Source of the DNA: Neoscytalidium dimidiatum
Taxonomy: Eukaryota; Ascomycota; Dothideomycetes; Botryosphaeriales; Botryosphaeriaceae
Direction of reading: 5' to 3'
NCBI GenBank assembly: GCA_037367355.1
Contig: CM074704.1
Span: 2,046,001-2,110,000 of the forward strand
Length of the DNA stretch: 64,000 bases
The notes below the pieces were generated by a model. That model saw only the letters and a program-made list of their open reading frames with translations, made no database searches and was not told the DNA's origin. The stretch's first letter is position 1. Each line of letters starts with the position of its first letter. A program made the position numbers and the translations under genes. Positions 12,840-24,960 of this stretch are shown piece after piece.

Positions 12840-13474
12840 ATGCAGTTCAAGACCTTCTTCGCCGGCGCTGCCCTCGCCGCCACCACCCTCGCAGCTCCCG
12901 CTCCTGCTTCTACCGCCACTCCCTTCACCAAGCCCTTCGGTCTCATCGCCATCCAGTCTGGCTCTGTGATCCACAACCAGGCGCTTTCCGCCCAGGGTGG
13001 CAGCCTTTGGATCAACCACAAGACGAACGCGACATGCGACCCGGCCCTGTCCGACCCCACGGCCGCGCAGACTACCTTCTTCGTTACGCCTGAGAGCCAG
13101 AGCTTCTTCCTTTACGGCATCCTGCCCGATGCGAACGCCAAGCAGCAATGTAAGCACAATTCCAATCCCAATACCGCCAGCAGCGCGAACGATAAACTAA
13201 CAACACCCCAGTCTTCACCGACCGCTCCGGCATGGGCAGGGGCGTCCTCGGCTACCGGGACGTCCCCGTTACGGGCAGGAACTTCGAGACCGTGGGTTGG
13301 ACCGTCAACGGCACGCACCTGAACTTCGATGGCCAGGAGTCTTTCTTCGCTTGTCCTAACGGCGAGTCCTGGGTCGTGTCGCTTGGCCTGATCGACTCCT
13401 CGCGGACGGACTGCCTGAGCTTTGCGGCGCACGTTGTTGAGAACGACAACCCTGTTGGCTGCTACTACAACTAA
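12840..13474 (+). CDS. PhiA-like small secreted cell-wall protein, paralog B (190 aa)
   Basis: The CDS is join(12840..13149, 13212..13474). The 62-bp intron (donor GTAAGC, acceptor CCCAG) lies at the same codon phase and same place in the protein as in paralog A. Signal peptide about residues 1-19 (MQFKTFFAGAALAATTLAA). The mature part has NATC, FACP, TDC and C-terminal GCYYN, giving the same four-cysteine plan and two N-glycosylation motifs. Exon bases favour G/C at third positions, suggesting high expression, together with a TATA box and CA-rich leader. Function at the cell wall is inferred from family resemblance only; identity with paralog A outside the motifs is low. Confidence 0.8.
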
Positions 13475-13890
13475 GTCATAAGGACGCATATATACGATGT
13501 TAACAATAGTTAATGTGCAAAATCGAACGCATGGGCTACAAGCCCTTGAAAAGCTATTTGGCTTATCTCTGACATTTGATGTTCTGTGCTTCGGGATGCT
13601 TTCTCGTGATAATCATCTTATTCACTCGAAGATACCCCAAGAATCGGGGACATCCTTTTCTTACTTCTTGAGGGCCATACATGGTCTCTGATATAATTAC
13701 AGTTCCATAGCGCGCCCATTCTATGAGCGGCTCTCACCAGATAGCTCAATATGCATCATCAGGGGCACGAAAGAGTTCATCCGGAATTAAATCATTAATA
13801 TCAATTCTCATTAATACCAATTCTCATTTTAATCTTCTTTTAATAGATAAAGGTGAATTTCATATATTTTTACTATCTAGACTTTGATAC
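13475..13890 (+). other. 3' flank of PhiA-like gene B, no gene seen
   Basis: The stretch contains the probable 3' UTR and AT-rich DNA. A short direct repeat (two units of about 18 bp built on ATTAATA and CAATTCTCATT) lies at about 13,791-13,829. No open frame here looks genuine. Confidence 0.4.
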
Positions 13891-14096
13891 TCTCTTGTTG
13901 GGAATACAGCGGTATAGAGATAGCTTCCGAAGAGAGGTTCGATCCTTTTCCACCTCTCCGAGATAAGGGGAGATATACGTACGGCTCGCCTGTCATACTG
14001 ACCCTAGAGGGGTTAACTTTCCCGGTTCCTGGGACACTCATGCCTGCCCAGGAATGAGTGTCTAAATACTCGCTCGCTGGGGCAAATAGGCTCCAG

Positions 14097-14107
14097 CAGG
14101 GGTCGCA
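14097..14107 (+). repeat. Left terminal inverted repeat of the hAT element
   Basis: CAGGGGTCGCA is the exact inverse complement of 23,808-23,818. It is preceded by the 8-bp target duplication GGCTCCAG. Confidence 0.88.
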
Positions 14108-16199
14108 ACAAACAAACCAAGCAAACAGTTTTCGCTATAGCATAGCGCAAACCAATACCAATTTAGTTAACTACTAAGACGAGCTAAGCAATTAGTTTTA
14201 GGAAAATAATAAGTAAAATTAATAGTTCTTATTAACTAATAGGCGAAGACGCGTCGCGCACGCGTAAAAGATATAAGAATTTACTATAGGAACGTATTAA
14301 ACGTCCCTACGTACCTTAAAAATAGGATAAGAGGTAAGGGTTATAGGAAAGAGGCCTAGAAAGTTTACGATATATTTTATAGTATTAAGCTTTAGCGTAT
14401 CTACTCTAGGCTAGTACGGCTATAAGTAGTCTAGTATTTACTAAATTAGGCTTAGCGTATCCGACGTACCTAGTATCTTACTTCTCGCCGTACCTCTTCG
14501 CTAAACCTTATAACCCTCGCTCCTCTATAAGATAACCTTAAATATATAATAATATAGCGTAATTTCTATATTCTTTAGCGACTTAGTTAATTCTTTATAT
14601 TCTTACGAAATCTTTCTAAGTCTTCCGACGCGTTTTAGTAGAATTTTCGAGTTTTAAGCGATTTATATAAGATCTTCCTATACTATATTTTAGTAGTATA
14701 TAAGCTTAGATAAGCCTTTATAGCGAAGTAGTATTAGTACCTCTCTATACTATCTTCTCTATAGATTTTACTCTTATTATACCTCGCCGGCTTCGCTTTA
14801 CTTTAAGGCGAGCGGTAACTCCTACTATTAGCGCTACTAGTATACCTTCTAGCTATCGTTCTACGCGCCTAGAGGAAGCCCGCCGTAATAACCCGCGTTA
14901 TAATCTATTTAACGTTCTTTCTATCGTCTAGAAGCCTTATAAGGACTTTTCTACTACCTCTACTACGCTCTCGTAAGCTTCTCGTTAGTAAGTATATAGT
15001 AATAAGCCTTAGAGGCCTATAAATAACTTTACTCCTATAATCGTTACCTCTAATTCTAATATAAGCGAGAACGAGAGTTTTATATACGAAGCCTCTAGCA
15101 CGCTTAACTCTTTATTTTCTAGTGCTACGAACCTCTTAGCTACCTCTATAGAGTATAAGCGAGTTATAGAATACCTAGATTACGTTCTTAAGCCTAGGCG
15201 TATTCTTTTTAGATAGAGCGCGGGCTTCTTATAGCGTTAGAGGGCTCGTCGGTCCTAGATTTAGCGTTATAAATAAGCCCTATATAACTAAAGCTTACCG
15301 AAGGATAAGAATAAAGCTTAGCTCTATAAAATTTATATATAAAAGCTTCTTTCTTATCTTATATAAAGCTAACTTATATAGGCGAGGTCCGCTATAATCT
15401 ATATAATTATCGCTTTACGTTAAAATCGACTACGAATACTATTCGATACTTAAAAGAGAAGTATAGTATTACTAAATAAAGTAAGAGGATTTAGTAGACG
15501 CCTCTTCTATAGGCCTTACGGCGCTTAACGACTCTTATTACCTCTTTTAGCCTAGCTACTTAGAGGAGCGCTTTTATACGATAGATTATCCTCTATAACA
15601 AACCTAGTTATATACCTCCGAATTCGACCTCGAGAAAAAGCGCTAAGACTAATATCTATCGAAAGCTCTCGATTCCCTTAGCTAGATTCTCGAATCTTAG
15701 CTTCGTAGCTATACGCGCTATTACGCTATCGCGTAGAAAAAAGACCTCGTTAGGCCGAATCGCCTCTCTCGACCTCCGTACCCCTACGAAACTTCTAAAT
15801 CGACCCGAAAACGCACGAAATCTTCGGAATCTACCGGAAATACCTACGCGTACCTCCGTACGAAGTTATACTAGATTTAGAGCGCGTTTACGTACCTAAA
15901 TCTAAGGCGAAGAAGCGCTCTCCCCTCTTCTTTATTCTGCCTCTTTTTACGGCCCGTATACGTAGAGTTTTTACCCTCCTTACACCTAAGCGAACAACCA
16001 AAATAGCGAAAGCTTAAAGACCGAATAGCGCTTCGTTCTTTTAGGAGAAAGTAACGAAGAAAATTCCCCGCGCTCGCTAGGAATTCGTTTATTTACGGCT
16101 TAGTTTAGACGAAACTAAAGCCGGCGATTTCTTTCTAGTCTAATCTCCTATTCCTACTATTTCCTTTCTAGAAAGAGTATAGAAAACTAAGGATATCCG

Positions 16200-17650
16200 C
16201 CCCCGAATCCTTCGGATTCCCCGGATCCTCTACGCCCCTCGACTCTAATTCGACTATCGACTACGCTAGTAGTTATCGAATCTACGAATACTACGGGTTC
16301 TAGTAGTATCGAAGATATCGAGATAGAAAACGACGAAGTAATACCGCTATCGAGAAGGCCGAAGGTAACGGTAACGGTAGAGCCTACGCCAACGCTAGAA
16401 AAAAGACTTTCCTTCTCGCTAATAACTACGAGTACCAACCCGTTCGAATTCCGTCCCGAGAAAAGAACCCGGTATATACCGGGATTAAAACTAAAATCCT
16501 CCGCGGAATATATCGAAGCTACGTTCGATTGCCTTATTAAGGCGATCGACCTCGAAGAAGACCGGTCTAAGGTAAATAATCTTAGCGAACTCCTTACCGT
16601 CTTCCGCGAATATATGGTAAAAGGAAAAATCGACTTTACTAAGTCGATTCTCGTAACCGAAGTCCGCGTACTCGAAAACGTATCCCGTACGCTTTCGAAT
16701 AAAACGAGGAATCTCGGAGCTACCTCCGTAGCTCCTACGGGAAAACCCCAGCCGAGCTAGCTAGTCCTAGCTAAAAAACCTACCTTCTACGCCTTAGTAG
16801 CGATAGGTTTAGTTCTAAACGACGGTTTTATAACCGTATCGTATAAAAAACCAACTAAAAAAACAACTACGAAGCTCGTAAAACTAACGTCTATTAAAGA
16901 TAGATAAATTACTATCTCCTACGACGGCGTACGAGACTAATTTAATAGAATCCGACTCCGATAAAAGCTAAACCTCGCGTTCGCGGGAGCCGGTTTCGTA
17001 AATAAACCCGTTATCTAAGGAACTTCCCTTTCGTTTAAGGGAAATATCCTAATTACGGGCACCGAAGACTATACTAGCTAATTTCTCTTAGAAAAAGAGA
17101 ATATTATTAGGAAAGTCCTTCCTAATTCTAACCCGAAACCAGTCGAGGCCTAGTATAAGGTTATTATCTACGGAATCCCTACGCGGGAGACTAAGGATAT
17201 TCTAATCGACTCCTTTATTAAGGAGGAAATAGAGACCTTTAACGTAGGTCTTTCTCCTATCGGTAAGCCCTACTAGGCCACCTCTAAGGAGAAAAGAGAA
17301 AACTAATCCGCGGGATCCGTTATAGTCTCGTTTCGCACCGAAAAGGAATAGAAAAAGGCTATTAATAGCCGCCTTTTTATATACGAAATAAGCTATAAGG
17401 TAGAGAAAGTACGGGTAATTTCTAAGGGAATTTAATACCGTAACTACCTTAAAAACGGATACGAAACGGCTAAATATATAAGGACTCCTATATACGAAAT
17501 CTATAAAAAGGAGTACCTTACGAGAGAGTATAAATGTAAATTTATAGGCTATAAAGCCTCTAAAGGTATACGGTACTAGTATTACTCTAATCCGAATTAA
17601 CTAACCCCCTTTATCTATAGATAAACTAAGGGTATTTTAAGCAAATTTAA
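16200..17650 (+). pseudogene. LINE ORF1 (Gag-like) remnant
   Basis: A plus-strand frame from about 16,440 gives a continuous Gag-like stretch (about 16,441-16,740, unusually free of stops), then a frame with RIP stops. It ends in a segment near 17,510-17,600 where the CCHC zinc knuckles of Tad ORF1 are expected but most cysteines now read as tyrosine. The frame leads into ORF2 of the same element. Confidence 0.6.
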
Positions 17651-17699
17651 ATAGAAACGCTCTAGCTACGGAGAGCCTTCTATCTAAAGTAATCGATCT

Positions 17700-20600
17700 T
17701 AAAATTAGCCTAATTCTTATATAAGAACTATAGCTAATAAACCCCGAAAATCCTAGAGAAAGGCGGTCGGTTAACCACCCCGCGTTCGTTTAAATTCTAC
17801 CGGATTGTTCTCTAACGGAAAGACCGCGTACGTTAGTATATATATCCCGTTATCTAACGGGAATAGATATTAACTATAACTCCGCGGTAACTAAATCCCC
17901 CGACCTAATAATTCTAAAAATAATAGAGGAAAATAGCTAATTCTACCTCTTTAATTTATATAACTAAAAGGAATAAGAAAACGATAATTCCCTCTATACG
18001 CTAGAACGTATTCTAGGCTACTAGTAGCTAGAATTCCCTAGTATTATAGCCGGGGACTTTAATATTTACTACCTATAGTGGGACCTAAGGTTCCTCTACT
18101 CGAACGGGGCCTCCGCCCTAATTAATTAGATTAAATCTAATAACCTAGACCTACTAAATACGCCGGGAGAAGGTACCTTCTACCGACCGAACTTAGATAG
18201 ACCTACGGTAATAGATCTAACGCTTGCTAGCCGAGGGCTAATAAATAAAATAACGGACTAGTAAATACTCGAATCTATCGGATCTAACTACTTCCCTATT
18301 TTATTTTAAATCTAATTAAATAAACGAATAAACTAGGAGAAATCTAAGTAAATTAGATTTAATTACGAGAAGGCGAACTAGGATAAATTCTCTAAGATCT
18401 TTAAAGAAAAAGCCTTAAACTTTATAGAAAAGCTACGCCCCCAGCTAGCTATTCTAGAAGAAGAGAATAAAGATCTTAGCCTAGAGATTCTAAAAGACCG
18501 TTCGATAGAAGTCTTACTCTTAGAAAAACTAGAAGAATCCCTAACTAACCTTATACGGTAAGTAGCGGACTAAGCTATTCTAAAAACTACCCCGCTAGCT
18601 AAAGCTAAACCCTAGTAGAATTCTATCTTAACGGAGGCCCGAGGGAACCTTAAACGATAAACGCGACTTATACGACGCTCGCCGGAGCTCGTAAATAAGT
18701 AAGACTTCCTAAAAACTCGAAACAAATACTTCTCCTCTATTCGTAAAGCTAAACGGGACCACTAGAATTCGTTTCTAAGTAAAAATACCCCCGAAACTAT
18801 CTTTAAAGCAATAGCCTATATAAAATACCGCCCGATAGAACGAATCCTACCGATTCGGGCTAAAAACGGCCTACTATAAGATAGCTAGAAGGGAAAAAGC
18901 TCCGCGCTAAAAGAAACGTTATTTCTATCCCCTCCTAACGTACGAATAGAAAATAATTAGATAAATTACTAGCCGGATCTAAGCTAGGAATAGCTAATTC
19001 TAGATAAAAAAGAGCTCGAACGAACGTATTCGAACCTAATAAAAGGAACTACGCCCGGGCCGGATTTAATATCCTAATAAATAATAATCTAGGCCTATAA
19101 CGTATCTCCGAAAGTCTTTTATTTTATCTATTCGAACCTCTTTAAATATAGCTACTATCTAAAGTGCTAGAGATAAGCTACGGGGGTAATTTTAAAGAAA
19201 CCTAATAAGCCGGATCCCGCGAATCTAAAGACTTATAGGGTTATCTCTCTATTAAATTGCCTAGGAAAAGTACTCGAACGAGTAATAGCTAAACGCCTCG
19301 GTTTTCTAGTAGAAACGATAAACCTAATTTACCCTATATAAATAGGGGGAAGACTTAAAAAATCCGCTATAGACGCCTGCTTTATTCTAACGAATTTAGT
19401 AGAGGAAAACCGAAAGGCAAAGCTAAAAATATCTACGCTATTTCTAGGCGTTTGCGGCGCTTGACTGTCAGTCAGAATATTTCTAGGAATTCTAAGAAAG
19501 TTAAAGCTTCTAACTAATCTACTCGCGTAGATTAGAACTTTCTTAAATTCCCGATAACTACGCCTTAGTTTCGACGGAAATATAGAAGAGTTTAGTAATA
19601 TAGAAACGGGTATACCGTAAGAAAGCCCTATTTCGCCGACACTATTTCTAATTTATATTCGAGATCTATTCTAAACGAACTTCGTTAGCTATCTATTCTA
19701 CGTCGATAATATCTCTTTAATAGCAAGCTCGAAAAGCTAGAAAAAGAATATTAAGATACTAGAAAGAGAAGCGGAAAGACTCTATAAACTAGGCGCGGAA
19801 AATACTATATAATTCGACCTCGAAAAAACCGAATTAATATACTTTTCTAAAGAAAAAACGGTAAGGGATTCTACTTTAAAACTACCTACGGGTTTAGTTA
19901 TAAAGCCTAAGAATCTAGTCCGATATCTAGAAGTTTTCTTAGACCCACTCCTTAGTTTTAAGGAACACGTCAATATTAGAATAAGCTAAGCTCGTTCGAG
20001 CCTCTTAAGGATAAACAGACTAGCTAATATCGAAAACGGACTAAAACCTAACGCGGTACGGTAGTTATACTTAGCCTACGTTACCTCCGTCTCCAACTAC
20101 GGCTTCGTTTTATACTAGAATAACTAAGCGAATTTTAAATAAAAAGCTACGATACTCTAGAATCTAGCTCTATAAAAAATACTAGGCGTTTTTAAAACCG
20201 CTCTAATTACTCCCCTCGAAATAGAAGCCGCGATCCCACCCTCGGAAATTCGCTTAGAAAACAACCTCCGATTCTACGCCCTACGAAGTCTTAAACTAGA
20301 CCGAAAATACCTAATTCGAAGCCTTCTAGAAAGAGAGAACGAATACGAAAGTAAGCTCGTTCGAAAAATTAGAGACTTTCTAAAAGATAAGCCGTATAAC
20401 CTCGAAATAGTTAATCCTTTCTATTTTCTACCTTAGGAGCTATCTACCCCCTATACGGTTAAAGTCTCTAAACTCTTAAAAGAAGAATAAGCTAAGAAAT
20501 ATCTAAACGAACTCGAAAACCCTCCGGATAACCTAATATCTATCTATACGGACGCGAGTTTAATTTCGAATAAAACCGGAATTAGACTAGCAGTTTTTAT

Positions 20601-21435
20601 AGATAGAAACGACCCTATCTTTAAAGACGAAACTACTATTATAGTAGGAAATATCGGGGATAATAACCTAGTTTATAATAGCGAACTAGAGGCTCTTACG
20701 AGAGCCCTCGAACTCGCAGTTAAAAACGAATATACCGATAAAGATATTAGAGTCTACGCGGATAACTAGGCCGCGCTCTACCGTCTAAAAATACTATCCG
20801 GAAATCTAGAATAACTAGCGTAAATACGAGCTTTAAACGCAGCTAAAACGCTTTAAAAATTTAGTTTAATTAGAATAGGTCCCAGCTATTTTAATATCGT
20901 GATGAAAGTAGATTCCCTAGCTAAATACGCCTATAAAATAAACCCGAATAACGAATTAACTAGCTACGTATTCTTTCGAATGCTAACGCAAGTAGATTTT
21001 ATTAATTCGTGGTAAAAAATAGCGAATAAGTAAGCGGAAATAGCCTCTAAAGAGTCTTATCTAAGGCGGTTTAACTAGAAAATAAAACGAAAGTTAATAG
21101 ACCTCTCTACGGAGAGAGAAACTAGCTCCGCGTTTTACTAGCTTAAAATAGGATACGGATACTTTAAGTTCTATCTAAACCGCTTTGGACTAAACCCCTC
21201 TAATAGCTACCCGTATAATAATACGGCTAAATAAACCCCCCGGTACCTAATTCTAGACTATAAAAAGTATTAACTTAAAAGAGAAGATATATATACTAGT
21301 CTAGAAATAAAAAACCCCTCCCTAGACCTCGTTTTTAATACCGAAGAAGGATAGAAGGCTCTTCTAAGCTTTTTATCGATAACTAAAATAGCTACCCGAA
21401 AGTAGCTATTAGAACTTACTTCGACGGAAGTCTAA
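17700..21435 (+). pseudogene. LINE ORF2 remnant (endonuclease, reverse transcriptase, RNase H)
   Basis: The frame read through stops shows the EEP endonuclease motif AGDFNIYYLQWD near 18,050-18,080, an RT region with GIPQESPISPTLF near 19,610-19,650, the catalytic motif YVDN at 19,699-19,710 (YVDD in the family), and an RNase H domain beginning YTDASL at about 20,543-20,560. The downstream zinc-knuckle region near 21,130-21,260 has lost its cysteines. Frameshifts and Gln/Trp-to-stop changes make it inactive. Confidence 0.85.
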
Positions 21436-23807
21436 ATATGTACTTTCGAAAAACTAACTTTAGTCTCTTCTTTAAAAAGAAGTTATTCTCTCTTATTTTC
21501 TTTTATCTTCTACCTCTTCTTATCTCCCTACTTACTTTCCTATTTCTTTCTAAAAAAAGCACCGGCTTAGCCCCTACTATTCCTAGACTCCTTCCCGAAG
21601 AATACCTGAATAAAAACCCCGGTCGAAATATTAGACTAGATACGTTAGTAGACTAGCCGTCTTTTATAAGCTTAGCTTATATAAGGACGTTAAACGAATA
21701 AATAAATAAATAAATAAATCCTCTATAACGTTATCTTTATATAAGTAACGGTATACTCCCTCTAGTAGCTCTTTCTACTTCTTAATTCGACTAAAATAAT
21801 ATAAAGAATACTACCTATATTACCGAATACGCTAAAAAAGTAGCTACTAAACCTCTTTTAGTAAAAAAAGAGCGTTATAAAGAATATTCTTACTTCCGCG
21901 AGTATACTAATCTATATCTTATTTAACGGCTAGACGTCGCCTAGCTAGCTCTTTTACCTTATTACTATTAACGCTTATTTTCTAGACGCTAAAGAAGAGC
22001 TATTCTTAGTACCTTTAGGCCTTCTAAGGCTTATCGGACGTTATATAGGTAAGAACTAGGTAGAGCTAATTATAGAGGTCTTAAAAGCGTACGGTATTAG
22101 TATAGTTATATAACTTAGTTATATTATATATAATAACGCTACTAATAACGATACTACTCTACGCGTTCTTATAGATAAATTTCGCTTCGATATTACTAAG
22201 ACTCATGCCAGCTACATGGCTATATTATTAATCTCGTCGCTAAGGCGCTTATTTAGGGTAAAAATATAGTAAAGAAGCTTAAATAGAGGCTAAAAGAAGT
22301 AGAGCTTAACGTCTTAGAAGTCCTTTAGAAGTACGCCTTATAGAGGTAATTTAGGCCTCTTAGTAAGCTACGTCGTATATATATATAGATTAATTTAAAT
22401 CTAGAGAGGCGTAAGTTATTTAAAAGAAAATAATAGACTTATCTAGCGCGTCTTATAGACGACGAAGTCTTCTACTACTCGCTTATTAAGGACTACGAGA
22501 TTCGCTAGAATATAGTACTCGCTATAATTAGACGCGTACGGTAGTTACGAGACGCTCTTAACCTTATAATTTATTAAACGCGTAAGTTATACGAGTTCGC
22601 CCTTATAGATAACGACTAGAAGTAACTTACGTACTTTAAGGAGCTTCTTACGCCTTTTAAGGAGGCTATACGCCTCGTCGAGAACGACGGTAAGACTAGT
22701 ACTTATAGAAGCCTCTAGGAGTTATTACTCGTACTAGACTACTTATACTTATACCTCGAGGTAATAGAAGCTCGTTTACGCGAAGATTAGGTGCTATACG
22801 ACTAGTATATACGAAGAGTAGTTAATATTAGCTATATAAAGCTTAAGAAGTACTACGAAGAGTCTAATAAGACGCCCGGCTATATAATAGTAATTATACT
22901 CTATCTATAATATAAGTAGGAGTTACTAGAGATAAAATAGACTAAGGACTAGGTTAAGAAGATAAGGACTAGAAAATAAACGCCTTAACGTATTAGGATA
23001 AAAATACTAACGATAATTAGGTAAGAAGTTAATATATAGAGTACTAGCTACTTTATAAGGCTTTAGTTACGCGAGTTAGGTAAGAGTCGCGTATAAAAGA
23101 GGCTATTTAGTAAAAAGAGGAGTAGAAGCCTCTAAAGAAGCCTCTTATACTATTTTAGTAATACCTTCGCGTTTAGCCGCCTTCGAAGAAACCTCGCCCC
23201 GTTAATAACGAGTATACGCGTTATTATACTACTCTACGAGAGCGGCGCGTAAAGGATTCTATTTAGTAGTAGCTAGCTTATACTAATATATATCTAATAC
23301 TCTTATAGCTCGCGCTCCGCCTTTTTAGCGCTTTAGCGATATTAGTAGATTACGAACGACTCTTTAGCGGTATAGAAAGAGTTATAATATACGATAGAAT
23401 AAGCTTAGGAGTAGACGTTATAGAAGTAGAGGAATATATAAAGGTATAGCTATAGCGAGGAATTCTTAGCGTTAGCGATAAGGACGTAGATAACGCCCTT
23501 ATAGGCGACGGGGTGTTATAATATACTTAATAACTATAATACTATAGAAATTATCCTTTTAGGACGTATATACGTTCTAGAACCCGTACTAGAGTATACT
23601 CTAGAGCGTATATAAGAGCCGCACTAATTCTATTAGGATAAAAAGAGCCTTAATACTATACTAAGTATCGTAAAGTAGTTACGCTTATTAAGTGCGTATT
23701 TAATAGTTACTCGTTTGCTAAAATCTAATAATTTAGTCGAGTTAGGCATTCCTCCTCCTTATACTAATCAGTCTAGTTTTCAGGAAACAATCGCTATAAC
23801 GGTTTAA

Positions 23808-23818
23808 TGCGACCCCTG
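23808..23818 (+). repeat. Right terminal inverted repeat of the hAT element
   Basis: TGCGACCCCTG is the inverse complement of the left terminus and is followed directly by the second GGCTCCAG target copy. Confidence 0.88.
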
Positions 23819-24010
23819 GGCTCCAGCAATCTCCTATCACTTGCAGGAAGCTACAGCAGCGGATGATCGCCTACTGTATCCTACAGCTGCGCCGCAAGAG
23901 GCTGCTCCCTTAGTCCTTTAACTGCGTTTAAATTATCCAAAAGCTTATCTTTTATGTAGCTGTCATAGTACAGATTAGAGCTACTCTATTTCTAACATGA
24001 AAACATCTCT

Positions 24011-24498
24011 AGGCTCTAGTCTGGAGTATTAAAATTCGCATTCTTATTCTTTATGGAGGTTGCCTCCAGTGTCAAAAGCTGGTGGTGCAAATATTACGCG
24101 ACACTCAGTTTCAGAGAAGTTAAACGTATCGTCAGATAGCTTAGGCTTACGAAAGGCTGTTGTAGTAGATAATGAAGGCATGCAAAGTCTTAGGATAGGA
24201 GATAATCACAAATTAAGTATGATGATCTTATCTGTTGTAAACGAGCGTAATCTATATACATAGGGTGTTGGGTTGGATCGCGATAGATGACCGATTGGCT
24301 CACCATGAGCCAGTGATCCAAGTGATCAGGGTCAGTACGTGGAGTCGCAGGTTGAGCTCCTGCTACTTAGGGCGCAACAATGGCTGAGAATTCTCTGTTC
24401 CGAGGCGCCAGGGCCTTTTCTGGCGAACGGGTTCGTTCCTCCTCCGCTTCCTTCAGCTGGTCCCGTAACACATTCCCTACGCACCGACCCCAGTAGTC
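24011..24498. other. Intergenic, possible short LTR-like remnant
   Basis: There is no convincing gene; the 67-codon frame at 24,060-24,263 has no motif. From 24,265 a stretch starts TGTTGGG and about 210 bp later reads GTAACA, suggesting a decayed LTR, but no target duplication flanks it. A GGCTCACCATGAGCC inverted repeat lies at about 24,297-24,311. Confidence 0.3.
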
Positions 24499-24960
24499 TT
24501 AAACCAGCTGATTGGCTATGGCGACAATGAGGCCATCGAAGCGTTCGTTGAGATCATCTCGCAAAGCCGCTTTGTACTCATCCGGCAGGGGGGAGCCCTC
24601 CGCGATCCAGCGGAAACGGGTCTTATTAGGCCCGAGAGAATCCAAGGCAGTTGTTCCAAAAGCGACCATGTCGGGGTAGTCAGGCCTCCGGACTCGAAAG
24701 GTCATAGAATGCTTAGAGGCATCGTACTCCGTAAGCTCTTCGGAGAAGGTATATTCTTGACCCTTGTTTTTGCCGGCGGGATAGACGTAGGAGAAGGTGC
24801 GGATGCTACCCAGCCCGAACCCTTCAAGAGACACAGACTTCGCGCCCGGGTACCATGGTTTTTCAGCCCCAAAGCCAGCTACGATGCCCCAGACCTCTCC
24901 GATGGGGGCGTCAATATCGCGGGTGACGGTAGTGTAGTGAATCAAGGAGTCCTTAGACAT
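24499..24960 (-). CDS. SRPBCC (polyketide-cyclase/Bet v1-like) small protein, 153 aa
   Basis: The minus-strand frame from the ATG at 24,960 encodes a single SRPBCC/START-type domain: VTRDIDAPIGEVWGIV near the start (helix-grip entry), GFGAEKPWYPG, GSIRTFSY, a central SEELTEYDASKHSMTFRV strand pair and a C-terminal amphipathic helix (DDLNERFDGLIVAIANQL). The domain binds hydrophobic ligands in a deep pocket; members act as lipid-transfer, cyclase or dehydrase-like proteins, and the ligand here is unknown. An upstream in-frame ATG at 25,041 would add 27 residues, but the internal start matches family length better. There is no intron, signal peptide or membrane segment, so it is probably cytosolic. 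It is intact and not RIP-mutated despite lying 500 bp from the transposon nest. Confidence 0.75.
   Translation of the reverse strand: MSKDSLIHYTTVTRDIDAPIGEVWGIVAGFGAEKPWYPGAKSVSLEGFGLGSIRTFSYVYPAGKNKGQEYTFSEELTEYDASKHSMTFRVRRPDYPDMVAFGTTALDSLGPNKTRFRWIAEGSPLPDEYKAALRDDLNERFDGLIVAIANQLV

Larger units (their letters stand above)
15600..21717 (+). mobile_element. Tad-like LINE, full length, RIP-mutated, inserted in the hAT
   Basis: The element is bounded by the 12-bp target duplication ATCCTCTATAAC at 15,588-15,599 and 21,718-21,729. It ends in a short (AATA)n tail at about 21,697-21,717, the expected 3' tail of a LINE. At about 6.1 kb it holds ORF1 and ORF2 with endonuclease, reverse transcriptase and RNase H. 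RIP mutation is as heavy as in the surrounding hAT. Confidence 0.9.
15000..23540 (+). pseudogene. hAT-family transposase remnant (interrupted 15,600-21,717)
   Basis: The left part (about 15,230-15,480) resembles a BED zinc finger, with an IRYLKEKYSI-type stretch corresponding to the usual IRHL..KHGI, its Cys/His residues turned to Tyr by RIP. After the LINE the frame resumes with an NGQTSPSQL motif near 21,930 (family GWTSP), NATNNDT near 22,135, HGYIINLVAKAL near 22,215-22,255, and a C-terminal dimerisation-type region near 23,300-23,520. TAG/TAA stops replace Gln and Trp throughout. The hAT assignment rests on these motifs together with the termini. It is inactive. Confidence 0.8.
14097..23818 (+). 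mobile_element. hAT DNA transposon, RIP-mutated, interrupted by a LINE
   Basis: Terminal inverted repeats CAGGGGTCGCA (14,097-14,107) and TGCGACCCCTG (23,808-23,818) and the 8-bp target duplication GGCTCCAG (14,089-14,096 and 23,819-23,826) define a hAT element. Without the nested LINE and its duplicated site the original length is about 3.6 kb. The inside encodes a BED-finger/hAT transposase remnant, and CpA/TpG are depleted except near the termini. Transposase reads on the plus strand. Confidence 0.9.
13896..24005 (+). mobile_element. Solo LTR (380 bp) split by a hAT element
   Basis: The left part 13,896-14,096 and right part 23,827-24,005 join to about 380 bp with TG...CA ends (TGTTGGGAATAC at the left, CATGAAAACA at the right). 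The 5-bp direct repeat TCTCT flanks it exactly at 13,891-13,895 and 24,006-24,010, as expected for an LTR-retroelement insertion. No internal coding region is present, so it is a solo LTR left by recombination. It lacks the RIP signature even though the hAT inside it is saturated, consistent with RIP ignoring short repeats. The family is unknown; strand is arbitrary. Confidence 0.75.

Noticed and set aside
21438..21656. 72-codon open frame with a hydrophobic stretch in the LINE tail
   Set aside because: It lies between the RNase H/zinc-knuckle region and the tail of a RIP-mutated LINE; composition is TTC/CTT-rich and chance-like.
24265..24475. Possible second solo LTR starting TGTTGGG and ending GTAACA
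   Set aside because: No target duplication, no match to other LTRs in the window beyond the first seven bases, and unclear borders.
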